Part shown: positions 1 to 5,666 of the stretch, piece after piece
How the letters are laid out: every line of letters begins with the position of its first letter
Numbering within the stretch: position 1 is the stretch's first letter
Source: Comamonadaceae bacterium
GTDB lineage: Bacteria; Pseudomonadota; Gammaproteobacteria; Burkholderiales; Burkholderiaceae_C
Length of the DNA stretch: 6,303 bases
Direction: 5' to 3'
Assembly (NCBI GenBank): GCA_947461325.1
Contig: CANHLD010000106.1
Coordinates: 1 to 6,303, forward strand
Made by a program: the position numbers and the translations under genes
Notes under the pieces: model-generated
What the model was told of the DNA's origin: nothing
The model's database searches: none
The model's input: only the letters and a program-made list of their open reading frames with translations

Positions 1-812
1 GTTTCACCCTGCGCCAACGCCATGCCGACTTGGCGATTGCGCGACAAATCACCGGTGGCGGTCAACACCAAATCGCCCAAGCCGCTGAGTCCCATGAAGG
101 TTTCTGACCTGGCTCCCAAGGCCACGCCCAGGCGCGTCATTTCTGCCAAACCCCGCGTGATGAGTGCGGCGCGTGCATTCATGCCGAGTTGCAAACCATC
201 ACACAAACCGGTGGCGATGGCCATCACATTTTTCACCGCGCCGCCAATTTCCACACCCACCACATCTTCATTGGCATAAACGCGTAATTTGTCTGCATGA
301 AATGCTTGCACCAGCGCATCTCTGACATGGGCATGCCGACTGGCTGCCACCAAAGCAGCAGGCAAACCGAGGGCCACTTCCTGCGCAAAACTTGGCCCAC
401 TCAACACACCAGCCTGCAACGCGGGCGCTGCTTGTTGTTGAACCTCGTGGGCCATCAAACCAAAAGTGAAAGGCGAGTGGTCAATGGTGGCTTCAAAGCC
501 TTTGCAGAGCCATGCGACGGGCACATGCTTGGCGGCATCAGCAATGTCAGTGAGCACCTGACGCAGACTTGCCATCGGCACCGCCAACAGAACGAGGTCG
601 GCGGTTGGCATCAGTTCTGCCAACGGTTGGTGACTGAGTTGCAGAGTTTCAGGAAACGGGCAGGCAGGTAAATAACGCTGATTGACCCGGTCACGGGCCA
701 TGTCTTGCATCGACCCTGAATGCCTGCCCCATAAGGTGACCTGATGACGGAGGCTGGCCTGCACAGCCAGTGCCGTGCCCCACGCGCCTGCCCCCAGTAT
801 CAGCAGCTTCAC
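1..812 (-). CDS. gpsA: Glycerol-3-phosphate dehydrogenase [NAD(P)+], C-terminus cut off by window edge
   Basis: This enzyme reduces dihydroxyacetone phosphate to sn-glycerol 3-phosphate with NAD(P)H in the cytoplasm, supplying the backbone for phospholipid synthesis. The first 270 residues are visible, and the family is usually about 330-340 residues, so roughly the last fifth lies outside the window. The Rossmann nucleotide-binding loop GAGAWG is at residues 7-12. CKG is at 103-105 and the family motif SGPSFA at 138-143. The catalytic lysine is K194 in the GGAVKNV stretch, followed by NARAALITRG (212-221) and GLGDLVLT (244-251). The frame is open throughout. The start is GTG at 812-810. It overlaps the secB TGA stop in a GTGA tetranucleotide (809-812), so translation is probably coupled to secB. 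It is the last visible gene of the rhodanese-grxC-secB-gpsA operon. Identity is nearly certain from the motifs. Confidence 0.98.
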   Translation of the reverse strand, partial: MKLLILGAGAWGTALAVQASLRHQVTLWGRHSGSMQDMARDRVNQRYLPACPFPETLQLSHQPLAELMPTADLVLLAVPMASLRQVLTDIADAAKHVPVAWLCKGFEATIDHSPFTFGLMAHEVQQQAAPALQAGVLSGPSFAQEVALGLPAALVAASRHAHVRDALVQAFHADKLRVYANEDVVGVEIGGAVKNVMAIATGLCDGLQLGMNARAALITRGLAEMTRLGVALGARSETFMGLSGLGDLVLTATGDLSRNRQVGMALAQGE

Positions 813-1255
813 TGCAGTTTCTGCTCGGCTTTCATGCGCTCTTGCTGGTCATACATGGCTTGGAAATTGATTTCCGCCATGTGCACCGGCGGAAAACCTG
901 CGCGCTGAATCACATCGGCCACATTGCTGCGCAAATACGGGTAAATGATTTGCGGGCAAGCAATGCCTGTGATGGGTTCGAGTTGGCCTTCGGGCATATG
1001 ACGGATTTCAAAAATACCGGCTTGCTTGGCTTCCACCAAAAACATGGTTTGCTCGTTGATTTTGGCCGTGACAGTGGCCGTGACGGTGATTTCAAACACC
1101 CCTTCACCGATTTGTTCGGTGCCCAGACCAATTTGTATGTCGACAGCAGGAGGGTCCTGGGACAACAAAATAGCGGGGGAGTTGGGTTGCTCTAGCGATA
1201 AATCCTTGAGGTAAACGCGCTGAATGAGGAAAACGGGTTCTAAGTTATCTGCCAT
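809..1255 (-). CDS. secB: Protein-export chaperone SecB
   Basis: SecB is a homotetrameric cytoplasmic chaperone that keeps secretory precursors unfolded and hands them to SecA at the Sec translocon. The 148 residues match the usual length of about 150-155 and the known fold order. Visible hallmarks are FLVEAKQAGIFEI (72-84), CPQIIYPYLRS (100-110) and FPPVHMAEINF (121-131). L73 and E75 align with E. coli L75 and E77, residues known to contact SecA. The C-terminal tail is rich in Gln, Lys and Glu. The ATG start is preceded by an AGGAAG Shine-Dalgarno about six bases upstream. The gene lies 75 bp after grxC and overlaps gpsA by 4 bp. Co-transcription of grxC, secB and gpsA is also the E. coli arrangement. 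Nothing is broken or missing. Confidence 0.98.
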   Translation of the reverse strand: MADNLEPVFLIQRVYLKDLSLEQPNSPAILLSQDPPAVDIQIGLGTEQIGEGVFEITVTATVTAKINEQTMFLVEAKQAGIFEIRHMPEGQLEPITGIACPQIIYPYLRSNVADVIQRAGFPPVHMAEINFQAMYDQQERMKAEQKLQ

Positions 1256-1330
1256 GTTGGCTTCCTGAAACGAAAAAAATGCCGCTATGCCATGCGATCA
1301 AAGCGGAGGAGGGACAGCGTTTGAATTATG

Positions 1331-1591
1331 TCAGTTTGGCTCAAGCAAAGCCTGTAAGCCGCCGCGACTGTCCAGCGCCATCAAATCATCACATCCGCCC
1401 ACATGGGTGTCGCCAATGAAGATTTGCGGCACGGTGCGTCTGCCGGTCAAGGCCATCATGCGGTCGCGTTCTTCGTCAGACAAATCAATACGCACTTCTT
1501 CTATGTGCTGCACGCCACGCGCCTTGAGAATTTGTTTAGCTCGTGTGCAATAAGGGCAAACGGCGGTGGTGTACATCTTGACTGGAGTCAT
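1331..1591 (-). CDS. grxC: Glutaredoxin 3
   Basis: This is a small cytoplasmic dithiol oxidoreductase that uses glutathione to reduce protein disulfides and mixed disulfides. The 86 residues are typical of the GrxC class. The redox motif CPYC is at residues 12-15, directly after the first strand. The cis-proline TVP motif (53-55) and the GGCDDL glutathione-binding segment (65-70) follow in the expected order. C67 is the third, non-catalytic cysteine often seen in Grx3. The start is ATG, but no convincing Shine-Dalgarno precedes it (CAATACTGAACCACC). With only 23 bp from the rhodanese stop, translation may depend on ribosomes arriving from that gene; this is inference. The neighbours match the E. 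coli yibN-grxC-secB order. Confidence 0.97.
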   Translation of the reverse strand: MTPVKMYTTAVCPYCTRAKQILKARGVQHIEEVRIDLSDEERDRMMALTGRRTVPQIFIGDTHVGGCDDLMALDSRGGLQALLEPN

Positions 1592-1614
1592 GGTGGTTCA
1601 GTATTGAGAAGAAA

Positions 1615-2025
1615 TCAGGCTGTTTTTTCCAAGGGCAGGTTGGCTTCCTGCCAGATTTTCAATCCGCCGCCCAAACTGTGGACTTGTTCATAGCCCAAGC
1701 CAGTTGCCAAGCGCTGTGCTTTTTGGGAACGCATGCCACTGGCACACACCAAAATGAGCGGGCGTTTTTTGTCCGTCACGGCCTTGGGTAAATCAGCATT
1801 GATGTTGTCCAATGGCACATGACGCGAACCGATCAGGTGGCCGCTGGCGAATTCTTCGGCACTGCGCACATCCACCACGTTGGCTTTTTCGCGGTTGATC
1901 AACAACACCGCCTGGGTCGGGGACAAACCCGGCGCTCCCATGACTTTCAATGCAGGCAGAAACAAACCGATACCAGAAGTCACCGCAATCAACACCAATA
2001 ACCAGTTTTCAATCAGAAAATTCAC
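1615..2025 (-). CDS. Membrane-anchored single-domain rhodanese (YibN-like)
   Basis: This is probably a sulfurtransferase or persulfide-carrying protein held at the inner membrane. Residue numbers use a GTG start at 2025-2023, giving 136 residues. Residues 6-25 form one hydrophobic segment (WLLVLIAVTSGIGLFLPAL region) with no cleavage motif, so it is read as a membrane anchor. A rhodanese fold follows: the CDC25-like strand VVDVR at about 50-54, GHLIGSRHVPL near 62-72, and the active-site loop CASGMRS with C94 as the sulfur-accepting cysteine. The protein ends after the LGGGLKIWQEANLPL helix. An upstream in-frame TTG (2031-2029) would add two residues. However, GAGG at 2034-2037 lies 8 bases before the GTG and only 2 before the TTG, which decides for GTG. 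E. coli yibN occupies the same place ahead of grxC-secB-gpsA. The cellular substrate cannot be told from sequence. Confidence 0.93.
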   Translation of the reverse strand: MNFLIENWLLVLIAVTSGIGLFLPALKVMGAPGLSPTQAVLLINREKANVVDVRSAEEFASGHLIGSRHVPLDNINADLPKAVTDKKRPLILVCASGMRSQKAQRLATGLGYEQVHSLGGGLKIWQEANLPLEKTA

Positions 2026-2102
2026 GCGCAATACCTCAAAGGGCTGTAGAGACCCATTCTAGAATCCTTTTTTAATGACTTTCTTTCTAAGGTTTTTCTT
2101 TT
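2026..2102. promoter_or_regulatory. Divergent intergenic promoter region between the rhodanese operon and gpmA
   Basis: Both operons start outward from this 77-bp AT-enriched gap, so at least two promoters should lie in or near it. A perfect 10-bp palindrome, ATTCTAGAAT (2056-2065), places the -10-like hexamer TAGAAT on both strands: 2060-2065 on plus and 2061-2056 on minus. I see no good -35 hexamer at 16-18 bp on either side, so the exact promoter elements are uncertain. TAAGG at 2088-2092 is a plausible Shine-Dalgarno for gpmA, with a 10-base spacer. Confidence 0.45.
2034..2037 (-). promoter_or_regulatory. Shine-Dalgarno that fixes the rhodanese start
   Basis: Reading the minus strand, GAGG is followed by an 8-base spacer and then GTG at 2025. 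The same GAGG is only 2 bases from the alternative TTG at 2031, too close for normal initiation. The resulting N-terminus, M-N-F-L-I-E-N-W, also looks like the usual short lead-in to the membrane segment of this family. Confidence 0.7.
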
Positions 2103-2789
2103 ATGTACAAGCTCGTTTTGATCCGCCACGGGGAATCACAGTGGAACCTGGAAAATCGCTTCACCGGCTGGGCCGATGTCGAGTTGACCGCTACCGGCAT
2201 AGCGCAAGCCCAACAAGCTGGTTTGAAGCTAAAGGCCCAGGACTATGACTTCGATCTCGGCTACACCAGCTTGCTCAAACGCGCCATCCACACCATGTGG
2301 CACACCTTGGACAGCATGGAGCGCTCATGGTTACCGGTGGCGCACCACTGGCGCTTGAACGAAAGACATTACGGCGCATTACAGGGTTTGAACAAAACCG
2401 AAACCGCACACAAATTTGGGGACGAACAAGTGCTGGCATGGCGGCGCAGCTATGACGTGCCGCCGCCAGCACTCAAGCCCGACGACGAGCGTTGCGAACG
2501 GCATGACCTGCGTTATGCAAAATTGCAACCCGGCCAAGTGCCACTGACCGAATGTCTCAAAGACACGGTAGATCGCGTCATGCCTTTTTGGAATGAGTCT
2601 CTGGCACCGGCCATTCGCAGCGGCAAACGTGTGATCATCAGCGCGCACGGCAACTCCATTCGCGCCATGGTCAAGTACCTCGACGGCATCTCCGACAAAG
2701 ACATCGTGGGTTTGAATATTCCAAATGGAGAACCTTTGGTTTATGAACTGGACGAAAACCTTCAACCCATCACGCATTACTATCTTTGA
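2103..2789 (+). CDS. gpmA: 2,3-bisphosphoglycerate-dependent phosphoglycerate mutase, short C-terminus
   Basis: This cytoplasmic glycolytic and gluconeogenic enzyme interconverts 3- and 2-phosphoglycerate through a phosphohistidine. The histidine-phosphatase motif RHGESQWN is at residues 8-15, with H9 as the phosphorylated histidine. R8, R60, E87 (in RLNERHYGALQGLNK) and H182 (in SAHGNSIRAM) correspond to E. coli R10, R62, E89 and H184, so the active site is complete. The protein stops at HYYL (residue 228), whereas E. coli GpmA has 250 residues and related betaproteobacterial enzymes about 247. The usual Gly/Ala/Lys-rich tail of about 20 residues is absent. I found no recognisable tail in the other two frames after the stop, although the spacer could hide a degraded one. 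The start is ATG with TAAGG 10 bases upstream. It is the first gene of the rightward gpmA-ctpA-moeB cluster, divergent from the rhodanese operon. Confidence 0.98.
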   Translation: MYKLVLIRHGESQWNLENRFTGWADVELTATGIAQAQQAGLKLKAQDYDFDLGYTSLLKRAIHTMWHTLDSMERSWLPVAHHWRLNERHYGALQGLNKTETAHKFGDEQVLAWRRSYDVPPPALKPDDERCERHDLRYAKLQPGQVPLTECLKDTVDRVMPFWNESLAPAIRSGKRVIISAHGNSIRAMVKYLDGISDKDIVGLNIPNGEPLVYELDENLQPITHYYL

Positions 2790-2919
2790 AGCAAATGGGC
2801 AGCCTGGGATTCAAGCCTCATGGGGTTATGTCGATTCCCAAGCGTGTCAGTGCCCATATAGGCAGTAGACTCTCTTCCTAAATCGCAGTACACGCGATCC
2901 TTCATTTGACAGGGTACCC
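2790..2919 (+). other. gpmA-ctpA spacer with nested inverted repeats
   Basis: No gene is visible in these 130 bp. Two inverted repeats are nested. The outer pair is ATGGGCA (2795-2801) with TGCCCAT (2851-2857), seven perfect pairs. The inner pair is TGGGATTC (2805-2812) with GATTCCCA (2833-2840), seven of eight paired with one T-T mismatch. The TGCC of the outer right arm could instead pair with GGCA at 2861-2864 in a small hairpin. No T-run follows, so this is not a standard intrinsic terminator. It could be an mRNA structure between the two genes. A promoter for ctpA may also lie here, but I cannot place one with confidence. Confidence 0.4.
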
Positions 2920-4368
2920 ATGGGCCAGAAACTCAAAATTGCAGGTTGGTTAACAGTCGGCGCTCTCACCGGCGCTCTCACCACGTTCTCACTTCAAACC
3001 GTGGCACGCGCCAACATGACTCCTCTGCCGCTCGAAGAGTTGCAGCAACTGGCGGCTGTTTTCAGCATGGTCAAGTCAGATTACGTAGAGACGGTGGATG
3101 AGAAAAAACTCATCAACGATGCCATCTCCGGCATGGTCTCAAGCCTCGACCCGCATTCACAGTATTTCGACAAAAAATCCTACAAAGAGTTCCGCGAAGG
3201 CACCACGGGCAAATTTGTCGGCGTCGGTATTGAAATTTCGCAAGAAGAAGGCTTGGTCAAAGTCGTCTCCCCCATCGAAGGCTCGCCGGCCGACCGTGCC
3301 GGTTTGAAGCCAGGTGACTTGATCACCAAAATCGATGAAGCCATTGTCAAAGGCATGTCTTTGAACGACGCGGTCAAACGCATGCGCGGCGAACCCAAAA
3401 CCAAAGTGGTTCTGACCGTGTTCCGCAAAGATGAAAACCGCACCTTCCCGGTAACCATCACCCGCGAAGAAATCAAAACTGTCAGCGTCAAGAGCAAGAT
3501 GATTGAAAACGGCTACGGCTGGATTCGCGTGAGCCAATTCCAGGAACGCACCGTCGACGACCTGACCCGCAAACTCGAAGAGCTGTACAAACAAGATCCG
3601 AAAATGAAGGGTCTGGTACTCGATTTGCGCAACGATCCGGGCGGTTTGCTCGACGCGGCCGTGGCCATCTCGGCTGTGTTTTTGCCTGACAACGTGACTG
3701 TGGTCTCCACCAACGGCCAGTTGGAAGAAAGCAAATATGTTTTCAAGGCGGCGCCCGACTTTTACCTGCGTCGCGGCGGCACTGACACGGTGGGCACTTT
3801 GGCCAGCAAAACCCAAAACTTTTACAAGAAAATTCCCATGGTAGTGTTGGTCAATGAAGGTTCCGCCTCCGCCAGCGAAATCGTCGCCGGTGCGTTGCAA
3901 GACCACAAGCGCGCAGTGTTGATGGGCAGCCAAACCTTTGGCAAAGGCTCGGTGCAAACCATTCGCCAACTCGGTGCGGACACAGCGCTGAAAATCACCA
4001 CTGCCCGTTACTACACACCTAGCGGACGCTCCATACAAGCCAAGGGCATCATGCCTGAACTGTTGGTCGATGACACGGCCGAGGGCAGCCCTTACGCAGC
4101 ATTGCGCACGCGTGAAGCCGATCTGGAGAAACACCTCAACAGCGGCCAAGGCGAAGAAGTGAAAGACCCAACGCGTGAAAAAGCACGCGAAGAAGCCTTG
4201 AAGCGTTTGGAAGAAGAATCCAAAAAACCAGTGGCTGACCGCAAAACACCAGAGTTCGGCAGCGCCGAAGACTTCCAACTGCAACAAGCGCTCAACCATT
4301 TGAAGCGCCAACCCGTCAAGATCAGCAAAACACTAACTGAACGCCCGGCGGAAAAAAAGGAACAGTAA
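2920..4368 (+). CDS. ctpA: Carboxyl-terminal processing protease, S41 family (CtpA/Prc type)
   Basis: This is a periplasmic, membrane-tethered or secreted serine protease that trims or degrades proteins from exposed C-termini. Relatives act on cell-wall hydrolases and lipoproteins; the substrate here is unknown. The 482 residues are normal for betaproteobacterial CTPs. Residues 5-31 are a signal sequence or anchor ending in VARA-N, a plausible signal peptidase I site. A helical N-terminal region (36-95) leads to the PDZ domain (about 98-182, with VGVGIEI and SPADRAGLKPGD). The S41 core follows (about 190-380). S317 in GSASASE is the expected nucleophile, K342 in FGKGSVQ the general base, and Q346 the supporting residue; the 25-residue Ser-Lys spacing matches known CTPs. 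RNDPGG is at 237-242. The last 90 residues are highly charged. AGGG at 2911-2914 lies 5 bases before the ATG. moeB starts 3 bp after the stop. Confidence 0.97.
   Translation: MGQKLKIAGWLTVGALTGALTTFSLQTVARANMTPLPLEELQQLAAVFSMVKSDYVETVDEKKLINDAISGMVSSLDPHSQYFDKKSYKEFREGTTGKFVGVGIEISQEEGLVKVVSPIEGSPADRAGLKPGDLITKIDEAIVKGMSLNDAVKRMRGEPKTKVVLTVFRKDENRTFPVTITREEIKTVSVKSKMIENGYGWIRVSQFQERTVDDLTRKLEELYKQDPKMKGLVLDLRNDPGGLLDAAVAISAVFLPDNVTVVSTNGQLEESKYVFKAAPDFYLRRGGTDTVGTLASKTQNFYKKIPMVVLVNEGSASASEIVAGALQDHKRAVLMGSQTFGKGSVQTIRQLGADTALKITTARYYTPSGRSIQAKGIMPELLVDDTAEGSPYAALRTREADLEKHLNSGQGEEVKDPTREKAREEALKRLEEESKKPVADRKTPEFGSAEDFQLQQALNHLKRQPVKISKTLTERPAEKKEQ
2959..2982 (+). repeat. Perfect 12-bp tandem duplication inside ctpA
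   Basis: The unit GGCGCTCTCACC occurs twice back to back (2959-2970 and 2971-2982) in frame. It encodes GALT twice at residues 14-21, in the hydrophobic core of the CtpA signal segment. Because the unit is a multiple of three, gain or loss of one copy would lengthen or shorten the segment by four residues without a frameshift. Confidence 0.9.
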
Positions 4369-4371
4369 AGG

Positions 4372-5130
4372 GTGAATGACGCCCAACTGCTCAGGTACTC
4401 GCGCCACATACTTCTCAACGAATTAGGCGATACCGGGCAGGACTGTTTGTTGCAAAGCCATGCCCTGGTGCTCGGTGCTGGCGGCTTAGGCAGTGCCGCC
4501 GCGCTTTACTTGGCTGCGTCTGGTGTCGGGCGCATCACCCTGATCGACCATGACACGGTCGACTTAACCAATCTGCAACGCCAGATCGCACACACCACCG
4601 AACGCATAGGTCAACTCAAAGTAGCATCCGCACGCACCGCCATGCTCGCGCTCAACCCGGACGTGGATGTGCGAACCATTTCTGAACTCGCTGATGCGTC
4701 ATTGCTCAACCAACTGTTGGCTGATGCAGATGTAGCGCTGGACTGCACAGACAATTTCCAAACCCGGCAAGCCTTGAACGCAGCTTGCGTGACGCACGGC
4801 GTGCCCCTGGTCAGCGGCGCCATCATCCGCTTGGACGGGCAACTCACCACCTACGATGTGCGAGACGCCGCGTCTCCTTGCTATGCCTGCGTCTTCCCGC
4901 CTGAAGATGTGCCCGAGGAAGTCAGTTGTTCGACCATGGGCGTGTTGGCACCTTTGGTCGGCGTGATCGGCAGTTTGCAAGCCGCTGAGGCTTTGAAATT
5001 GCTGACGGGTTTAGGCCAATCGCTGGCTGGTCGTTTGCAATTGCTTGACGGGCGCGACCTCAGTTGGACCGAAATGCGCTTGCAGCGTCAATCCGATTGC
5101 CCGGTATGCAGCGCGCGCCCGAGCACATGA
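4372..5130 (+). CDS. moeB: E1-like adenylyltransferase of the HesA/MoeB/ThiF family
   Basis: Members of this family adenylate the C-terminal Gly-Gly of a ubiquitin-like sulfur carrier (MoaD for molybdopterin, ThiS for thiamine) before sulfur transfer. The 252 residues fit MoeB or ThiF. RYSRH (8-12) carries the arginine finger R11. GAGGLGS (35-41) is the nucleotide loop. D59, N67, R70, K83 and D127 (in DCTDN) line up with E. coli MoeB residues offset by three. CYAC (170-173) and CPVC (243-246) are the two halves of the zinc site. C186 lies where ThiF has its sulfur-handling cysteine. There is no C-terminal rhodanese domain. The start is GTG at 4372, with AAAGGA (4356-4361) 10 bases upstream. 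The nearby ATG at 4376 is out of frame. It begins 3 bp after the ctpA stop, so the two are almost certainly co-transcribed. MoeB versus ThiF cannot be settled, since no moaD or thiS is visible. Confidence 0.88.
   Translation: MNDAQLLRYSRHILLNELGDTGQDCLLQSHALVLGAGGLGSAAALYLAASGVGRITLIDHDTVDLTNLQRQIAHTTERIGQLKVASARTAMLALNPDVDVRTISELADASLLNQLLADADVALDCTDNFQTRQALNAACVTHGVPLVSGAIIRLDGQLTTYDVRDAASPCYACVFPPEDVPEEVSCSTMGVLAPLVGVIGSLQAAEALKLLTGLGQSLAGRLQLLDGRDLSWTEMRLQRQSDCPVCSARPST
5088..5130. other. Convergent coding overlap of moeB and the GNAT gene
   Basis: The moeB stop (TGA, 5128-5130) lies beyond the GNAT stop (TCA on plus, 5088-5090), so 43 bp code on both strands. On the moeB side this stretch includes the zinc-site CPVC residues. 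On the GNAT side it covers the last 13 residues (from the LGRALHTGQSD end). There is no room for a shared terminator between the stops. Confidence 0.85.
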
Positions 5131-5666
5131 TGCTGCACCTGGTAGCTCAAGCCGCTTTCTGACACCAGCGACTCTGTCTTGTCCAAACTGAATCCTGTTT
5201 TTTGCGCCACCCGCAAGCTCGCAAGATTGCGTGTGTCTATGCGACACAGCATGCGCACTTGCGGCCAGTGCTTCCGCGCATACACGGTCAACACCGACAC
5301 CGCTTCTGTCATGCGCCCTTGTCCTTGATACGGCTGACTGCACCAATAACCCAACTCCCATGTTTGCGTGTCATGGTTGATTTGGTGAAAACCAATGCTG
5401 CCCGCCAATTGCGCCATGTCTTTATCCCACATCAACAGCGGCCAACGCAAGCCCATCACCCAGGCGGCATAACAAGTCTGGCAATAGTCTTCCGAGATGT
5501 CGGGTGACTGCGGTTGTTGCGCCCAAGGCAAGGAGTCCGGCCAAGTTTGCAATTGCGCCAGCGTCTGTTGCACACATTGGTACAGTGCGTCACCGTCGCC
5601 CGGCATGGGACAGCGCAACCACATACGCGGTGTTTCAATCACTTGTGCAAACACCGGTTCGCTCAT
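5088..5666 (-). CDS. GNAT-family N-acetyltransferase (RimJ/RimL-like)
   Basis: This is probably a cytoplasmic acetyl-CoA-dependent acetyltransferase of the Acetyltransf_3 type, the group that includes RimJ and RimL. The acceptor is unknown. Using the ATG at 5666 it has 192 residues. ETPRMWLR near the N-terminus is the usual first strand of this subfamily. LAGSIGFHQI and WELGYWCSQPYQGQGRMTEA form strand 4 and the acetyl-CoA pyrophosphate loop (QGQGR at about 114-118). N-x-x-S followed by VAQKTGF (about 147-159) is the typical C-terminal motif. An in-frame ATG at 5681 would add five residues, but GGAAGG abuts it directly. The ATG at 5666 overlaps the upstream gene's TGA as ATGA, so I prefer it. 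The 3' end overlaps the convergent moeB gene by 43 bp. Confidence 0.87.
   Translation of the reverse strand: MSEPVFAQVIETPRMWLRCPMPGDGDALYQCVQQTLAQLQTWPDSLPWAQQPQSPDISEDYCQTCYAAWVMGLRWPLLMWDKDMAQLAGSIGFHQINHDTQTWELGYWCSQPYQGQGRMTEAVSVLTVYARKHWPQVRMLCRIDTRNLASLRVAQKTGFSLDKTESLVSESGLSYQVQHHVLGRALHTGQSD

Noticed and set aside
22..671. Plus-strand open frames in the first 700 bases
   Set aside because: They are shadows of gpsA, whose minus-strand frame carries all family motifs across the whole stretch.
770..1195. Plus-strand frame of 141 codons
   Set aside because: It overlaps secB fully on the other strand and has no recognisable domain.
1273..1306. Possible minus-strand terminator between grxC and secB: CCGCT/AGCGG arms (1282-1286, 1302-1306) followed by seven T
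   Set aside because: The stem is only 5 bp with a 15-base loop, too weak for a reliable intrinsic terminator, and the genes around it form a known operon. It could at most cause partial attenuation.
2906..2911. Exact TTGACA, a perfect -35 hexamer
   Set aside because: It sits 8 bases before the ctpA start, so a promoter using it would begin inside ctpA, and no -10 hexamer lies at the right distance. Part of it overlaps the Shine-Dalgarno.
3157..4311. Long open frame of 384 codons on the minus strand opposite ctpA
   Set aside because: It lies wholly inside ctpA, whose motifs are complete. The antisense translation has no recognisable domain and looks like the low-complexity shadow of a codon-biased gene.
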